From assembly GCA_963921935.1 (NCBI GenBank), contig OY998175.1:150899309-150963308 (forward strand): DNA of 64,000 nucleotides. Direction: 5' to 3'. The position numbers and the translations under genes are program-made. The notes beneath the pieces were generated by a model. It saw only the letters and a list, made by a program, of their open reading frames with translations, did no database searches and had not been told where the DNA came from. The DNA is from Galeruca laticollis. Lineage: Eukaryota > Arthropoda > Insecta > Coleoptera > Chrysomelidae. This document shows positions 43,304 to 53,051 of this stretch, in pieces (position 1 is the first letter of the stretch; every line of letters begins with the position of its first letter).

Positions 43304-43542
43304 CTAAAAAGTATATTGAAATTTGTACTGTTGATACAAATTCATAATATAACAAAAAAAAATAGTCTACAAAACGTATCTAGAATAAAAATAAATATTT
43401 TTTTTATTATTCAATAAATCAGAAATCAAAATACATGGTACTCTATAAGCTAAAGTGCTGGCATATGACCTAGCTATGGGAAGAAGCTGAGGTCAACTAG
43501 CATGATGAGGTCCTCTCCAGCGAAGGGACCTTCTGCTTCCTG

Positions 43543-46127
43543 TTAATTTCGCAGGTCAGTTGGCCATCGTCGTTTTAATCTTCTTATTACATCATTTTCA
43601 AGTAGCAGTTGTAGTAAAGGATTTGTCTGTGCTTCTAGTTTCTTGTGGTGGCTAGCACTTCTTTCATGAATGACTACTTTTACTGTTAAGATCTTCAGAT
43701 CATTGTGGATCATTTTATTTGTTATATACCATGGGGCATATTTCGATGCCATAGGGACATATAGGTTTAATTATTGCCTTATATAATAGGATTTTATTTT
43801 CGATGGAAAGAGAAGACTTCCGTCCAATTAGCCAGTGAATATCTCTACTTCTTAGGTCTATTTGTTTTCGTTTCTTCTTGATATGTTCCTTCCAGTTCAA
43901 TTTGGCATCTAGATGTAAGCCCAGGTATTTCACTGATGTCGATTGTGGGATTTGTGTGTTATTTAACTGTATTGGAGGACATACGTCTTTTCTTAGAGTA
44001 AAGGTTATATGTGTAGATTTTTTGTCTCATTTATTTCAATACTCCAATCTTTTAACCACTTCTCTAATTTTTTAAGATATTCTTGGAGGATATGGTGGGC
44101 TTGCAGCACATTACTATGGGTAGTTAGAATGAGTGTCATCAGCAAATGTTCCTATTGTGATGTTTGGTGATAATGGGAGATCTGAATTAAACAAGATATA
44201 TAATAGTGGACTAAGGACACTGCCTTGTGGTACACCCGAGTTGATAGGCAGCATAACAGATACGTCTCCTTTCATTTCATACTCTGAATTGGCGATTATT
44301 TAGATAGAATAGTTTGAAGAAAGTTGGTAAATCTTTTTTAATCTTGTATAATAGTCCAACATGCCAAACCCTATCGAAGGCCTGTCTAACGTCTAGAAAT
44401 ACTGAGGTACAATATTCTTTGCTGTTTAGAGAATTTAGTATTGTATGGGTTATGAGGTGACACTGTTGGATTGTGGAGTGGGCTCGTCGGAACCCAAACT
44501 GAAATTCAGGTATCCAATTGCTGGCATCAAAATCAGGATCAATTTTTCAAAGAATCAGTTTCTCTAATAATTTTGAAATAGTTGAAAGCAGACTGATAGG
44601 TCGATAAGATTTTACTTTATGTGGGTCTTTCCCAGGTTTAAGTATTAGGATTATTTCAGCAATTTTGAGTTTTTCTGGCCAATATTGGATTCGAATAATT
44701 GCATTAAATAGGTAAGTGAGGAGTACTATACCCTTTCGCGGTAACTCTTTTAACATCTTTGGAGTTATTAAATCCATTCCTGGGGCTTTCTTAATGTTTA
44801 GAAGTTTTATTTCATTTGCTATGTCTTTTGGTCTAATCAGGTCTATTGTTTGGTTTGTTTGGATAGGGAGTTCTAGAAATTCCGTAATTTCTATGTCTGG
44901 TATTATGTTGTTAGGTTTGTAGATTTCTGAGAGGTGCTTAGCGAATGCATCTGCCTTTTCTGATTTGGCCCACTTTTCTTCAGCATGTGTCTGTGTTTCT
45001 AGTCGTAGTGGAGGGGATGTTAATATGGGTTTATTTTTAGACTTTACTGGCTTCCAAATAGAGTTATCAAAACGATTTAAATTAGACATATAGGTTTTAA
45101 AGGACTCTTCTTTCATTGCTTTTAATTTAGTTTTCAATTCGTTGCTGAGTTTATTAAAGTTCCTTTTATCTGCAGGTTTATGACTCCTTTGCCATTTTGC
45201 TCTCGCTCTTCTTTTTTTAGCTACTAGTGTCTTAATTTCTAAAGGTATATTCATAACGTCTTTTTTAACTACTATTTCAGGAGTTGTTTGTTGCGCTGTC
45301 TCTTGCAGTAGATTTATGGAATCGTTTGTGGCTTTCTCGATTTCATTTGGGTTTTCGAGGCTTATGTTTAAGTGTATTTCTTCATTTAGTTTATGTTTAT
45401 AGTGGGTCCAATTGGTTTTGAAGCTGTGTAGTCTAGGTGTAGTTTGAATGTGTATGGGGCACGAACTGATAGTCAGAATTACTGGCGAATGATCCGAAGA
45501 TAGATCATAGCTTGGAATAATATCTGTGTATGCTGGGGAGGTGCCATTAGTGACGAAGAAGTCTAGCAGGTCTGGCAGTTTATTTATATCGGTTGGCCAG
45601 TATGTTGGTGTTCCTGTGGACAAAAAGGAGTATCTTTTTTCCTGTATTACTTTAGATAGTTCCCTTCCTTTTGTGGTAGTTATTCGAGATCCCCACATCT
45701 GATGTTTACTATTGTAGTCTCCACCTGCTATAAATCTTGAACCAAGTGTGTTCAAAAATGATTCAAACTAATATTTTTTTAGGTTATGCTTCGGGGGACA
45801 GTAAACTGCAGTAATCGTTATCTCTTATGGCATTGTATTTACTCGAATTTATGTGGCTTGTAGAAATTCCTCCTCATATTTTGGTAGCTCACAGTGTTTG
45901 ATTGTTTGTTTAACTAAAATAGCTGTGCCCGCATGCGCGGTACCATCCGGATGATTTGTGTAGTAAATTTTATAGAATGGAATCCTAAAGTAAGGTTTAT
46001 TAGTAAAATGGGTTTCACTGATTAGAAGAATGTCAATTGAGTTTTGTCTAAGAAATAACTGGACTTCATCCCTGTGTTGAACAAGGCCGTTAGCATTCCA
46101 CAATGCAACTCTGAGAAACTTAGCCAT
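43543..46127 (-). pseudogene. LINE ORF2: endonuclease and reverse transcriptase
   Basis: Start MAKFLRVALWNANGLVQHRD at 46127, with the endonuclease blocks ISETHFTNKPYF and HAGTAILVK. A frameshift and stop between 45849 and 45755 precede the frame 45755-44547 (402 codons): FIAGGDYNSKHQMWGSR, SSDHSPVILTIS, a long basic linker and the RT fingers (APGMDLITPKMLKELP, AEIILILKPGKDP, SYRPISLLSTISKLLEKL). After another frame change the strand keeps a FADD catalytic box near 44130 and LGLHLDAKLNWKEHIKKK, then KAIIKPICPYGIEI (43933-43715). Three or more lesions. Confidence 0.88.
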
Positions 46128-46149
46128 TATTTAATTTGTTGATAAGCAT

Positions 46150-47541
46150 TGTCAACTTGTTGAGAACCATACTATTCTGCTGTATTAACTGGTTAAACAT
46201 AGCTTTAAACTCATCTAAGAATTTATTTAATGTCATTGAAGATTCTTCACCATTAGCTCTATTATGTATTTCTACTCCTGCAGTTGCCTGCGTGTAGCTC
46301 CTATTAGTATGTCTGGGCTGAGGTTGTTGGCCTTGATCAGTTGATTTTGTATTGTTTTGTCATAGTAATCCTATTATTATTTATCTTTACTTTATAGTTT
46401 TTTTGGTTGAATTCGCAGCCCCTGTTATTAGCTGGATGACCACCTCGACAAAGACCACATGTAGCTGGCGTATTTTTACTTTTTTTACAATTTACTGTGC
46501 TGTGTTGGCCACCACATTTAACGCATAAGTATGGCCTATTACAGTAGGTTTTTGTATGGCCATATAATTGACATCTTGTATATTGAGCTAATTTGTTGTC
46601 TTTTTTGGTGGTTCTATTTGTATGACACTATTTAGAAGCCTGGTTATTTCGTAAACTTTTTTATTCTTATCAGAATGTTCCAAATCGACGTAAAACATGT
46701 TAAGAAGTTCCTTGGTTATTCGATGTTTAACATTGACTATATTTCTTACATTGTGGCCTTTTTAAATTAATTCATCCTTTATATCTTTCAAGTCTATTGA
46801 ATGGTGCAAATATTTAATTACGACACGATAGGATCTCTCTTCCTTGGGTTGGTACGTATGATGGATTATATTATTTTCTCTCATGTAACTAGCCAGTTTT
46901 CTATATGTATCCGGATTTTGACAGCAAATTTTTATAGTGTCATTTGCCATGCTTCTTGTTGTGTATTCCGCGGCTTCAATTATATCGCTTAGTTTTTTTT
47001 TCATCTCTGGTAAATTGACTACTCCATATACAAATATGGGAGGAGGTTTACTTATTTTAACATTGTCAGTGTTTTCACCATCATTATTGTTATTATTGGA
47101 ACCATCTGTTTGTGAATTTAGTACCGTGTACTTATTGTTAAGTGAAATTTCTTCTTCAGCAATTTCACTACTTCTGTATTTCCTTCTTTTCCTTCCTTTG
47201 ACCACTTGCCATGGATTTTCTTGAGCAGAATATGTGTTATCTTCATCTTCGCTAGTAGAAGTCATTCTTGAATACGGCGTATTATGTATTTGAGTATTTG
47301 AATGATTACTAGATGATTGTTGCATATTTAAATATTGTTCTTGATTTGGCGGAATGTAATACTGGTTTGATTGTGAAGGACACAGTGATTGCATTGGTTG
47401 AGAAGATATCATTTGTGAAGGTATGCCATTGTTGAATATTGCATGACCCTGTATATTATTTGGTGTTTGGAACATATGTTTGACCTTATACATTATTTTG
47501 TGTTGGTTGAACTTGTGGAAAGCCCAAAAAACCCGGCCCAT
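46150..47541 (-). pseudogene. LINE ORF1 (gag-like, PRE/C2HC type)
   Basis: The open frame 47541-46762 (259 codons) has a low-complexity Gln/Asn/Ser N-terminus, a basic patch (VVKGRKRRKYRSS) and the start of the nucleic-acid-binding domain (PPPIFVYGVVNLPEMKKKLS, then HHTYQPKEERSYRVVIKYLH). A stop at 46762 interrupts it. Broken frames continue with KGHNVRNIVNVKHRITKELL, a FYVDLEHS block and zinc-knuckle remnants (CGLCRGG-like, ~46440). This order is that of Jockey-clade ORF1 proteins. Confidence 0.75.
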
Positions 47542-47691
47542 TACCAGTTAGCATCATTTTTTGATTGTATTTAAATTATTGTTTGTACACAGTATAAAAA
47601 GTATAAATTCAGTTTACAGCACTATCACATTCGATTTTTAGTCCTTTTTGTTTTTATGCAAACTATTATAAGTAATATTCCGTCGCGATAA

Positions 47692-49980
47692 ATGCTATTT
47701 ATCAGAACATGTTTACTCGACGAAAGTAAAACCGATACTCATAAAAATAAATATGAATTTAGAATAAATCAGAATACAGATTTCAAAATACAAATGACTA
47801 ACTTTTATAAACATATACAAAAACTAATTTGGGAATACCAAACAAACAAATGGATAGAAACTTGTGAAGAAATAAATAAGAAGGGAAAACATAGAGGTGT
47901 TAAGCTGATATAAGCAACAAACCAATAATCGAAGGAAATAATAAACTATAACAGACGAAGAAAAACTACAAATATTTGCCACACATTATGAGGAAACCTA
48001 CAAAGAGTGTACTCATACCAAATTTAATCAACAACACTTCCACAATATACAAGAATGCATGCACGAATATGTTAACCGAAATTTAGATATCACTATTCAG
48101 ACCATGGATAAAGAAGACTATTTTGAAACTTTACATAAAGGCTACGACTCTGTCAAGAAAACTAGTTTGAGAAAACTTAACTACACCTTACATCAATGCA
48201 TGATTAAAATGTCTGAATACTGCTCAACTAACCAATATTGCCCCGAGTGCTGGAAAATAGGAAGTATAATAAATATTCCAAAGCGTAACACAGACCATAC
48301 AAGAGTACAAAATTACTGACCTTATTTAGCAACCTAGGCAAGGGTTTATAAAAACTTATAACGGCAAGGAAAAACGGCGCATGGAGTGAAAAAAATAATT
48401 TTCTTGTTCGTAAACCTAATATCTCACGTTTGAGTGGACCGAATTGGATGAAATTTTGTTTACGTATAGTTCAAGTTATATGGAATAAGGGAAAATTATT
48501 GAAGAGGCCCAAAATAGTTTTCCAATGCCCCAAAATTCAAGGAAAACAGGCCCCATTTGCAATTTTATCTACAAATTCGATGCCATTTTTATTATTCATG
48601 ATATATTTTTGAAAAAAACTATGGTACTTATACATTTTAGCCTACTGAACTTGAATGTTTAATACCAAACAGTTTATGAAATTGATAATGCTTTCTGTCA
48701 AAATAAAAAAGTCAGTAATTATATACGCGTCTTTTTACCTAGAAATCCTCGATGTTCTATGGTTAAGTGAATTTTCCTGAAAGAAGGAATTTCGCTGATA
48801 ACTTTATTCGTTGGATTCAAGTTCAGTAGGCTAAAATGTATAAGTAACATAGTTTTTTTCAAAATATATCATGAATAATATAAATGGCATCGAATCTGTA
48901 GCTAAAATTGCAAATGGGGCCAGTTTTCCTTGAATTTTGGGGCAGTGGAAAACTATTTTGGGCCTCTTCAATAATTTTCCCTTATTTCATATAACTTGAA
49001 CTATACGTAACCAAAATTTCATCCAATTCAGTTCACGCAAACGTGAGATATTAGGTTTACGAACAAGAAAATTCTTTTTTTCACACCGTGCGGCGGTATT
49101 ATTCCGTTCTGTTCGACAGTAAACATAATTAAAAACATAATTAAAAAGAGGGTTTAAAATAAACGAGAAATATTCAAAGGAATTTACAAATGAACAAGGG
49201 ATGCCACAGGGTTCTCCTCTGTCTCCAATATTATATCATATATTCTGTGCAGATATTTATAATAAAGATCCAGAACGCCTCAAGGAAGACAGTTACTTGT
49301 TACAATATGCAGACGACACAATTTTAGTTTGTCATGCAAAAAATACAAACAAAGCAGCCGAAAATCTTCAGGGATTTACCATTAAGACAATGATCTGGTT
49401 TAACAAATGGAAAATACTTCCTAATCCCTCAAAAGCACAACTAATCCGGTTTAATACCCGGCTGAAAAATCCTTCCCCTTCAATCACCCTCCAAAATCAA
49501 GAGATTCATTCACAACCAAGGCATACTACTCAACAGCAAATTCAAATCTCACTGCTCAAACATAAAGAAAAGTACCATTACTCGTTCCTGTCGTTTCCAT
49601 TCCCTAACATACAAAAATCGAGGAATCAACTTCGAAAATTTCAGCAGAATTTAACAACTGATATGCAGACCTATGTTAGAATATGCAAATATCATTCTCT
49701 GAACTCACGTTTTTATACTAGACATATGCTGCAAGTCGCAGAAACATCCTGAATTAGAAAAATCCGCCATCCAAGGAATACACTACGTAATTCGCTAAAT
49801 CAGCCGTTATACGAACTAACGAAAATTGCACCCCTAAATGGATGTATACAAAATTGTGCTGAAGAATTTGCAAAAAAACGAATACAGTACACTCTTTATG
49901 ACCAAATACTGTATCACCAGAGAAAACAGAATATTAAGATGCACATTTCCGGAGAAGACACTGTGGGAAAGAATACAAGA
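47692..49980 (+). pseudogene. Jockey-type RT fragments
   Basis: The left part includes WETCEEINKKGKHRGVKLI-like residues, then a broken frame and YCPECWKIGSIINIPKRNTD followed by a PYLATLG-like relic of the RPISLL block. The right part (49201-49752) begins MPQGSPLSPILYHIFCADI and contains the catalytic LLQYADDTILVCHAKN and WFNKWKILPNPSKAQLIRF. After a stop comes a degraded C-terminus. The fingers and part of the palm are disrupted by the inserted foldback and flanking losses. Confidence 0.8.
48375..49096. mobile_element. Foldback element inside the LINE
   Basis: Arms 48375-48655 and 48814-49096 are inverted copies (~90 percent by eye), ending CGGCGCATGGAGTGAAAAAA on the left and the complement of CGCCGCACGGTGTGAAAAAA on the right, with a ~158-nt loop. 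No ORF of recognisable type. It has split a LINE RT gene, so it is younger than that insertion. Confidence 0.8.
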
Positions 49981-50153
49981 ACTATCAGGGTGAATTTATA
50001 TATGACTATATTCACATCTTAATATTTATTACTTAAGTTAACAATATTAATATGTCTTTATGTATCATAAAATATGTACATTTCATGGACAGAAGGTCTA
50101 GTGTCGATAGCCCTTTGTAAGAAATTACAATAAAAAACATTAATAATAATAAA

Positions 50154-50610
50154 TATGTAATTGAAACCATATTGGAAATGTAAAACACCCTTTTGTATTT
50201 TAAAATAACTATTACCGTTTTTTACTCGTACTTTTTTTTATCAACATCAACTATTTTTTGTTGACTGAGAAACCATATAAGTAAATATATAAAATAACAA
50301 ATCAATAACAGTTCTTTATATATGAATTTGTTCCACACCGTCATTTTGTTAATTGTTGCTTCTAAATTTTTGTCCCACTTTCTAACTGTTCAGTTCACCT
50401 TTTCTTTAGTTTTTGCTGGTTTAATTGATTTCTTATACTTAATTTTTATCATTTTTCTAAACCATCTAATTTTACATTTTCAATCTTCTTTGTCCAGTTC
50501 TTATTTTCTAAGTCTTTCTCATCTCCTTGTTTCATCTTTTAGACACTCCTGGTACTCATCATATGTATTTCATGCCTAATCTATACTATTTATTCCAACA
50601 AAACTATTAT
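50154..50610. other. Spacer, C/T-rich
   Basis: An 85-codon open frame (50322-50579) is low-complexity Phe/Leu/Ser-rich and lacks domain evidence; no gene is called. Confidence 0.4.
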
Positions 50611-50802
<192 letters not shown>

Positions 50803-50812
50803 TATTTCACAA

Positions 50813-51335
50813 TTTAGAAATATTTGTGAGGATACAGCAATTGGCTTGGAAATTAAACTCCTATTTTAATTTAGTGAAAGCTTTCGTAATAGTTTTATTA
50901 CTTCGTCAGTCACGCTAAAATACAATGTATAACTAAAAATGAAAAATTAAAAAATGGGTACTTACATTAAACGAGTAAAAAATATAAATTAAAATTCAGA
51001 AAAAACAGTGTAAAAATATTGATATATGCTTGAGACTTTTCAAAAATTATTGTCAATATGAAGTTGACAAATGGATGATATAACAGAAATGTTCGTAAAA
51101 ATTATTGTAAAAGGTTGAACTAAGATATTGATGAAAAATTATTATTAGATCTGTGATTCTTTTTATTTAATTTTGTCTCAGTGTCCAGAATATTAGAGTA
51201 AATAATGTTTAAATTTTGAAAATCATTTTTCTTGTTCAATCTATTTGGTTCATTTTTTATATAAACCATTTCTAAAAAACATCTTTTGAACAAATTATTT
51301 TCTTTGGTTAATAATGAGTTAACATTAAAACTGTT
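50813..51335 (-). mobile_element. Penelope-like element, truncated minus-strand copy
   Basis: This segment is the inverted counterpart of 51570-52062, including antisense of the endonuclease C-terminus and the 3' non-coding region with its hammerhead motif. Its 3' end abuts the (TA)n palindrome. It is 5'-truncated at about 51335, where a 14-bp hairpin (AATAATGAGTTAAC) marks the junction with the plus-strand copy. Confidence 0.75.
50862..50922 (-). ncRNA. Hammerhead ribozyme motif in the minus-strand Penelope copy
   Basis: Reading the minus strand: outer stem I TATTTTA (50922-50916) with TAAAATA (50868-50862), inner stem I GTGA/TCAC, intact core CTGACGA (50909-50903), one unpaired A, stem II GTAATA/TATTAC with loop AAAC, GAA (50885-50883), stem III AGCT (50882-50879, self-complementary) and cleavage-site T (50878). 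The palindromic four-base stem III predicts a dimeric hammerhead, as described for Penelope-like elements. Confidence 0.75.
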
Positions 51336-51339
51336 AACT

Positions 51340-51761
51340 CATTATTCACAAAATTAAAAGATAGAACACCTATACTTGATCAGACTGGAGTTGTTTATAA
51401 AATCAGTTGTCCAGAATGTGATAAAAAATATGTTGGTGAGACCTCAAGAAATTTAAAATCACGAATTACTTCACATAAGAGCGATATTCTTTTAAGACCG
51501 AATGCTTGTGCTTTGTCACAGCACGTTAATGTAACAGGACATTCCATAGATTTCAATAACGTTTCTATTTTAACCAAAGAAAATAATTTGTTCAAAAGAT
51601 GTTTTTTAGAAATGGTTTATATAAAAAATGAACCAAATAGATTGAACAAGAAAAGTGATTTTCAAAATTTAAACATTATTTACTCTAATATTCTGGACAT
51701 TGAGACAAAATTAAATAAAAAGAATCACAGATCTAATAATAATTTTTCATCAATATCTTAG
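51340..51761 (+). pseudogene. GIY-YIG endonuclease domain of a Penelope-like element
   Basis: The open frame reads VYKISCPECDKKYVGETSRN, LKSRITSHKSDI, ALSQHVNVTGHSIDFNNVSI, and FLEMVYIKNEPNRLNKKSDF, ending at a stop at 51759. V/I-Y-K-I-x-C-x2-C and KKYVGETSR are the GIY-YIG module with the Cys pair typical of Penelope-like endonucleases; the catalytic Arg (SR..K.R) and the downstream Glu (LEMVYIK) are present. The frame has no stop over this length, but no RT precedes it, so it is an orphan C-terminus. Confidence 0.85.
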
Positions 51762-51958
51762 TTCAACCTTTTACAATAATTTTTACGAACATTTCTGTTA
51801 TATCATCCATTTGTCAACTTCATATTGACAATAATTTTTGAAAAGTTTCAAGCATATATCAATATTTTTACACTGTTTTTTCTGAATTTTAATTTATATT
51901 TTTTACTCGTTTAATGTAAGTACCCATTTTTTGATTTTTCATTTTTAGTTATACATTG

Positions 51959-52019
51959 TATTTTAGCGTGACTGACGAAGTAATAAAACTATTACGAAAG
52001 CTTTTACTAAATTAAAATA
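51959..52019 (+). ncRNA. Hammerhead ribozyme motif in the plus-strand Penelope copy
   Basis: Same layout as the inverted copy: outer stem I TATTTTA (51959-51965) with TAAAATA (52013-52019), inner stem I GTGA (51968-51971) with TTAC (52004-52007, one G-U wobble), core CTGACGA (51972-51978), stem II GTAATA/TATTAC (80-85 with 90-95), GAA (51996-51998), stem III AGCT and cleavage-site T (52003). The single difference from the other copy (TCAC to TTAC) preserves pairing by wobble. Confidence 0.75.
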
Positions 52020-52063
52020 GGAGTTTAATTTCCAAGCCAATTGCTGCATCCTCACAAATATTT

Positions 52064-52065
52064 CT

Positions 52066-52104
<39 letters not shown>
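52064..52104. repeat. (TA)n tract
   Basis: About 40 bp of TA repeats joining the Penelope 3' end to the 350-bp repeat array. Confidence 0.9.
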
Positions 52105-52110
<6 letters not shown>

Positions 52111-52201
52111 CCAATGAAAAGATGAAAGAATAACGCGTGGAATATAAAACAAAGACAGAATTAGCGGGCATATCACGCAAAAGAGGTTACAGAGAATGAG
52201 T

Positions 52202-52258
52202 GGTAACCGTAGACATGTATGTTTCTGGCTCATTAGCCTTCATCGGTACGGCATAACC
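52202..52258 (-). ncRNA. Hammerhead-like fold, repeat copy 1
   Basis: On the minus strand: stem I GGT/ACC and GCCGTA/TACGGT (one G-U wobble) around an internal loop, core CCGATGA (canonical CTGATGA with U4 changed to C), stem II GGCT/AGCC with an A-A mismatch at its base, GAA, stem III ACA/TGT with loop TACA, and cleavage triplet GTC. The geometry is right, but two core-proximal positions deviate, so activity is doubtful. Confidence 0.5.
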
Positions 52259-52551
52259 AAGAAAAGGTGTACAACTTGGGAGCAAAGATGTTAATTGAAA
52301 CATGAGAAAACACAAACAACGGATTTCAACAAGATAACCAAACGCACATTTGTGCCTTCAAATGGAAGATCCCGAGTTTTCAGGACAACAACCAACAGAG
52401 ACACGGAGGCGTCTATAGCTCTCCTGTCTGAACCTTCCGACCCTGGAAATAGACAAATAACCAATGAAAAGATGAAAGAATAACGCGTGGAATATAAAAC
52501 AAACACAGAATTAGCGGGCATATCACGCAAAAGAGGTTACAGAGAATGAGT

Positions 52552-52608
52552 GGTAACCGTAGACATGCATGTTTCTGGCTCATTAGCCTTCATCGGTACG
52601 GCATAACC
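52552..52608 (-). ncRNA. Hammerhead-like fold, repeat copy 2
   Basis: Identical to copy 1 except that the stem III loop is TGCA instead of TACA, a change confined to a loop position. It lies exactly 350 bp from copy 1. Confidence 0.5.
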
Positions 52609-52756
52609 AAGAAAAGGTGTACAGCTTGGGAGCAAAGATGTTAATTGAAACATGAGAAAACACAAACAACGGATTTCAACAAGATAACCAAACGCACATT
52701 TGTGCCTTCAAATGTTTCAATTAACATCTTTGCTCCCAAGTTGTACACCTTTTCTT

Positions 52757-52813
52757 GGTTATGCCGTACCGATGAAGGCTAATGAGCCAGAAACATGCAT
52801 GTCTACGGTTACC
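52757..52813 (+). ncRNA. Hammerhead-like fold, inverted repeat copy 3
   Basis: Plus-strand copy: GGT (52757-52759), GCCGTA (52763-52768), CCGATGA (52769-52775), GGCT/AGCC, GAA (52790-52792), ACA/TGT, cleavage C (52803), TACGGT (52804-52809), ACC (52811-52813). Stem II, stem III and stem I pairings are retained. Confidence 0.5.
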
Positions 52814-52865
52814 ACTCATTCTCTGTAACCTCTTTTGCGTGATATGCCCGCTAATTCTGTCTTTG

Positions 52866-52901
<36 letters not shown>

Positions 52902-53051
52902 ACACTGGGATGAAGACGGCCTTTATTAGAGATTCATTTCAACTTTTTGTGATATTTTTTTCCATGTAAAGAATTATAAATTAACCTGTAACTACTATCG
53001 TGGGTAACTATACTATCCTGGTAGATCGTTTGCTACACTACCTTCTTGCTT

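Larger units (their letters stand above)
43400..47600 (-). mobile_element. Jockey-type LINE, near full length
   Basis: On the minus strand a gag-like ORF1 (47541 to ~46150) is followed by endonuclease (46127-45500) and RT (45100 to ~43540). An A-rich 3' tail lies near 43410-43395 (T-rich on the plus strand). It lies in the Spire intron, in the same orientation as the gene. The 5' end near 47600 is not exactly definable; no target duplication was identified. Confidence 0.85.
47692..50153 (+). mobile_element. Second Jockey-type LINE fragment, split by a foldback
   Basis: Plus-strand RT sequence is present in 47692-48350 and 49135-49980, with a 3' UTR ending in an AATAAAAAACATTAATAATAA tail-like sequence near 50130-50153. 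It starts ~90 bp from the 5' end of the minus-strand LINE, so the two lie head to head. The endonuclease is missing. A 722-bp foldback separates the two RT parts. Confidence 0.75.
51336..52062 (+). mobile_element. Penelope-like element, truncated plus-strand copy
   Basis: The plus copy contains the GIY-YIG endonuclease C-terminal half and the 3' non-coding region, and its 3' end runs into a (TA)n tract at ~52064. The reverse transcriptase is missing through 5' truncation. Together with the minus copy it forms a head-to-head inverted pair. Confidence 0.8.
52109..52868. repeat. 350-bp tandem repeat, 1.7 direct copies plus one inverted partial copy
   Basis: The unit starting ATAACCAATGAAAAGATGAA recurs at exactly 350 bp (52109 and 52459), nearly identical. 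Copy 2 stops near 52712 and is followed by a 156-bp inverted partial copy (52713-52868). (TA)n tracts flank the whole array (52064-52104 and 52867-52898). Each copy contains a hammerhead-like fold (see ncRNA entries). A short ORF present in the direct copies (52295-52483) has no recognised domain. The architecture resembles ribozyme-bearing satellite/retrozyme DNA or tandem Penelope terminal repeats. Confidence 0.85.

Noticed and set aside
50322..50579. 85-codon ORF rich in Phe, Leu and Ser
   Set aside because: Low-complexity translation of a pyrimidine-rich stretch, no homology-like motif.
52295..52483. 62-codon ORF inside the 350-bp repeat, and its antisense ORF
   Set aside because: The sequence fits within one repeat unit plus the start of the next and has no domain; the conserved signal of the unit is the RNA fold.
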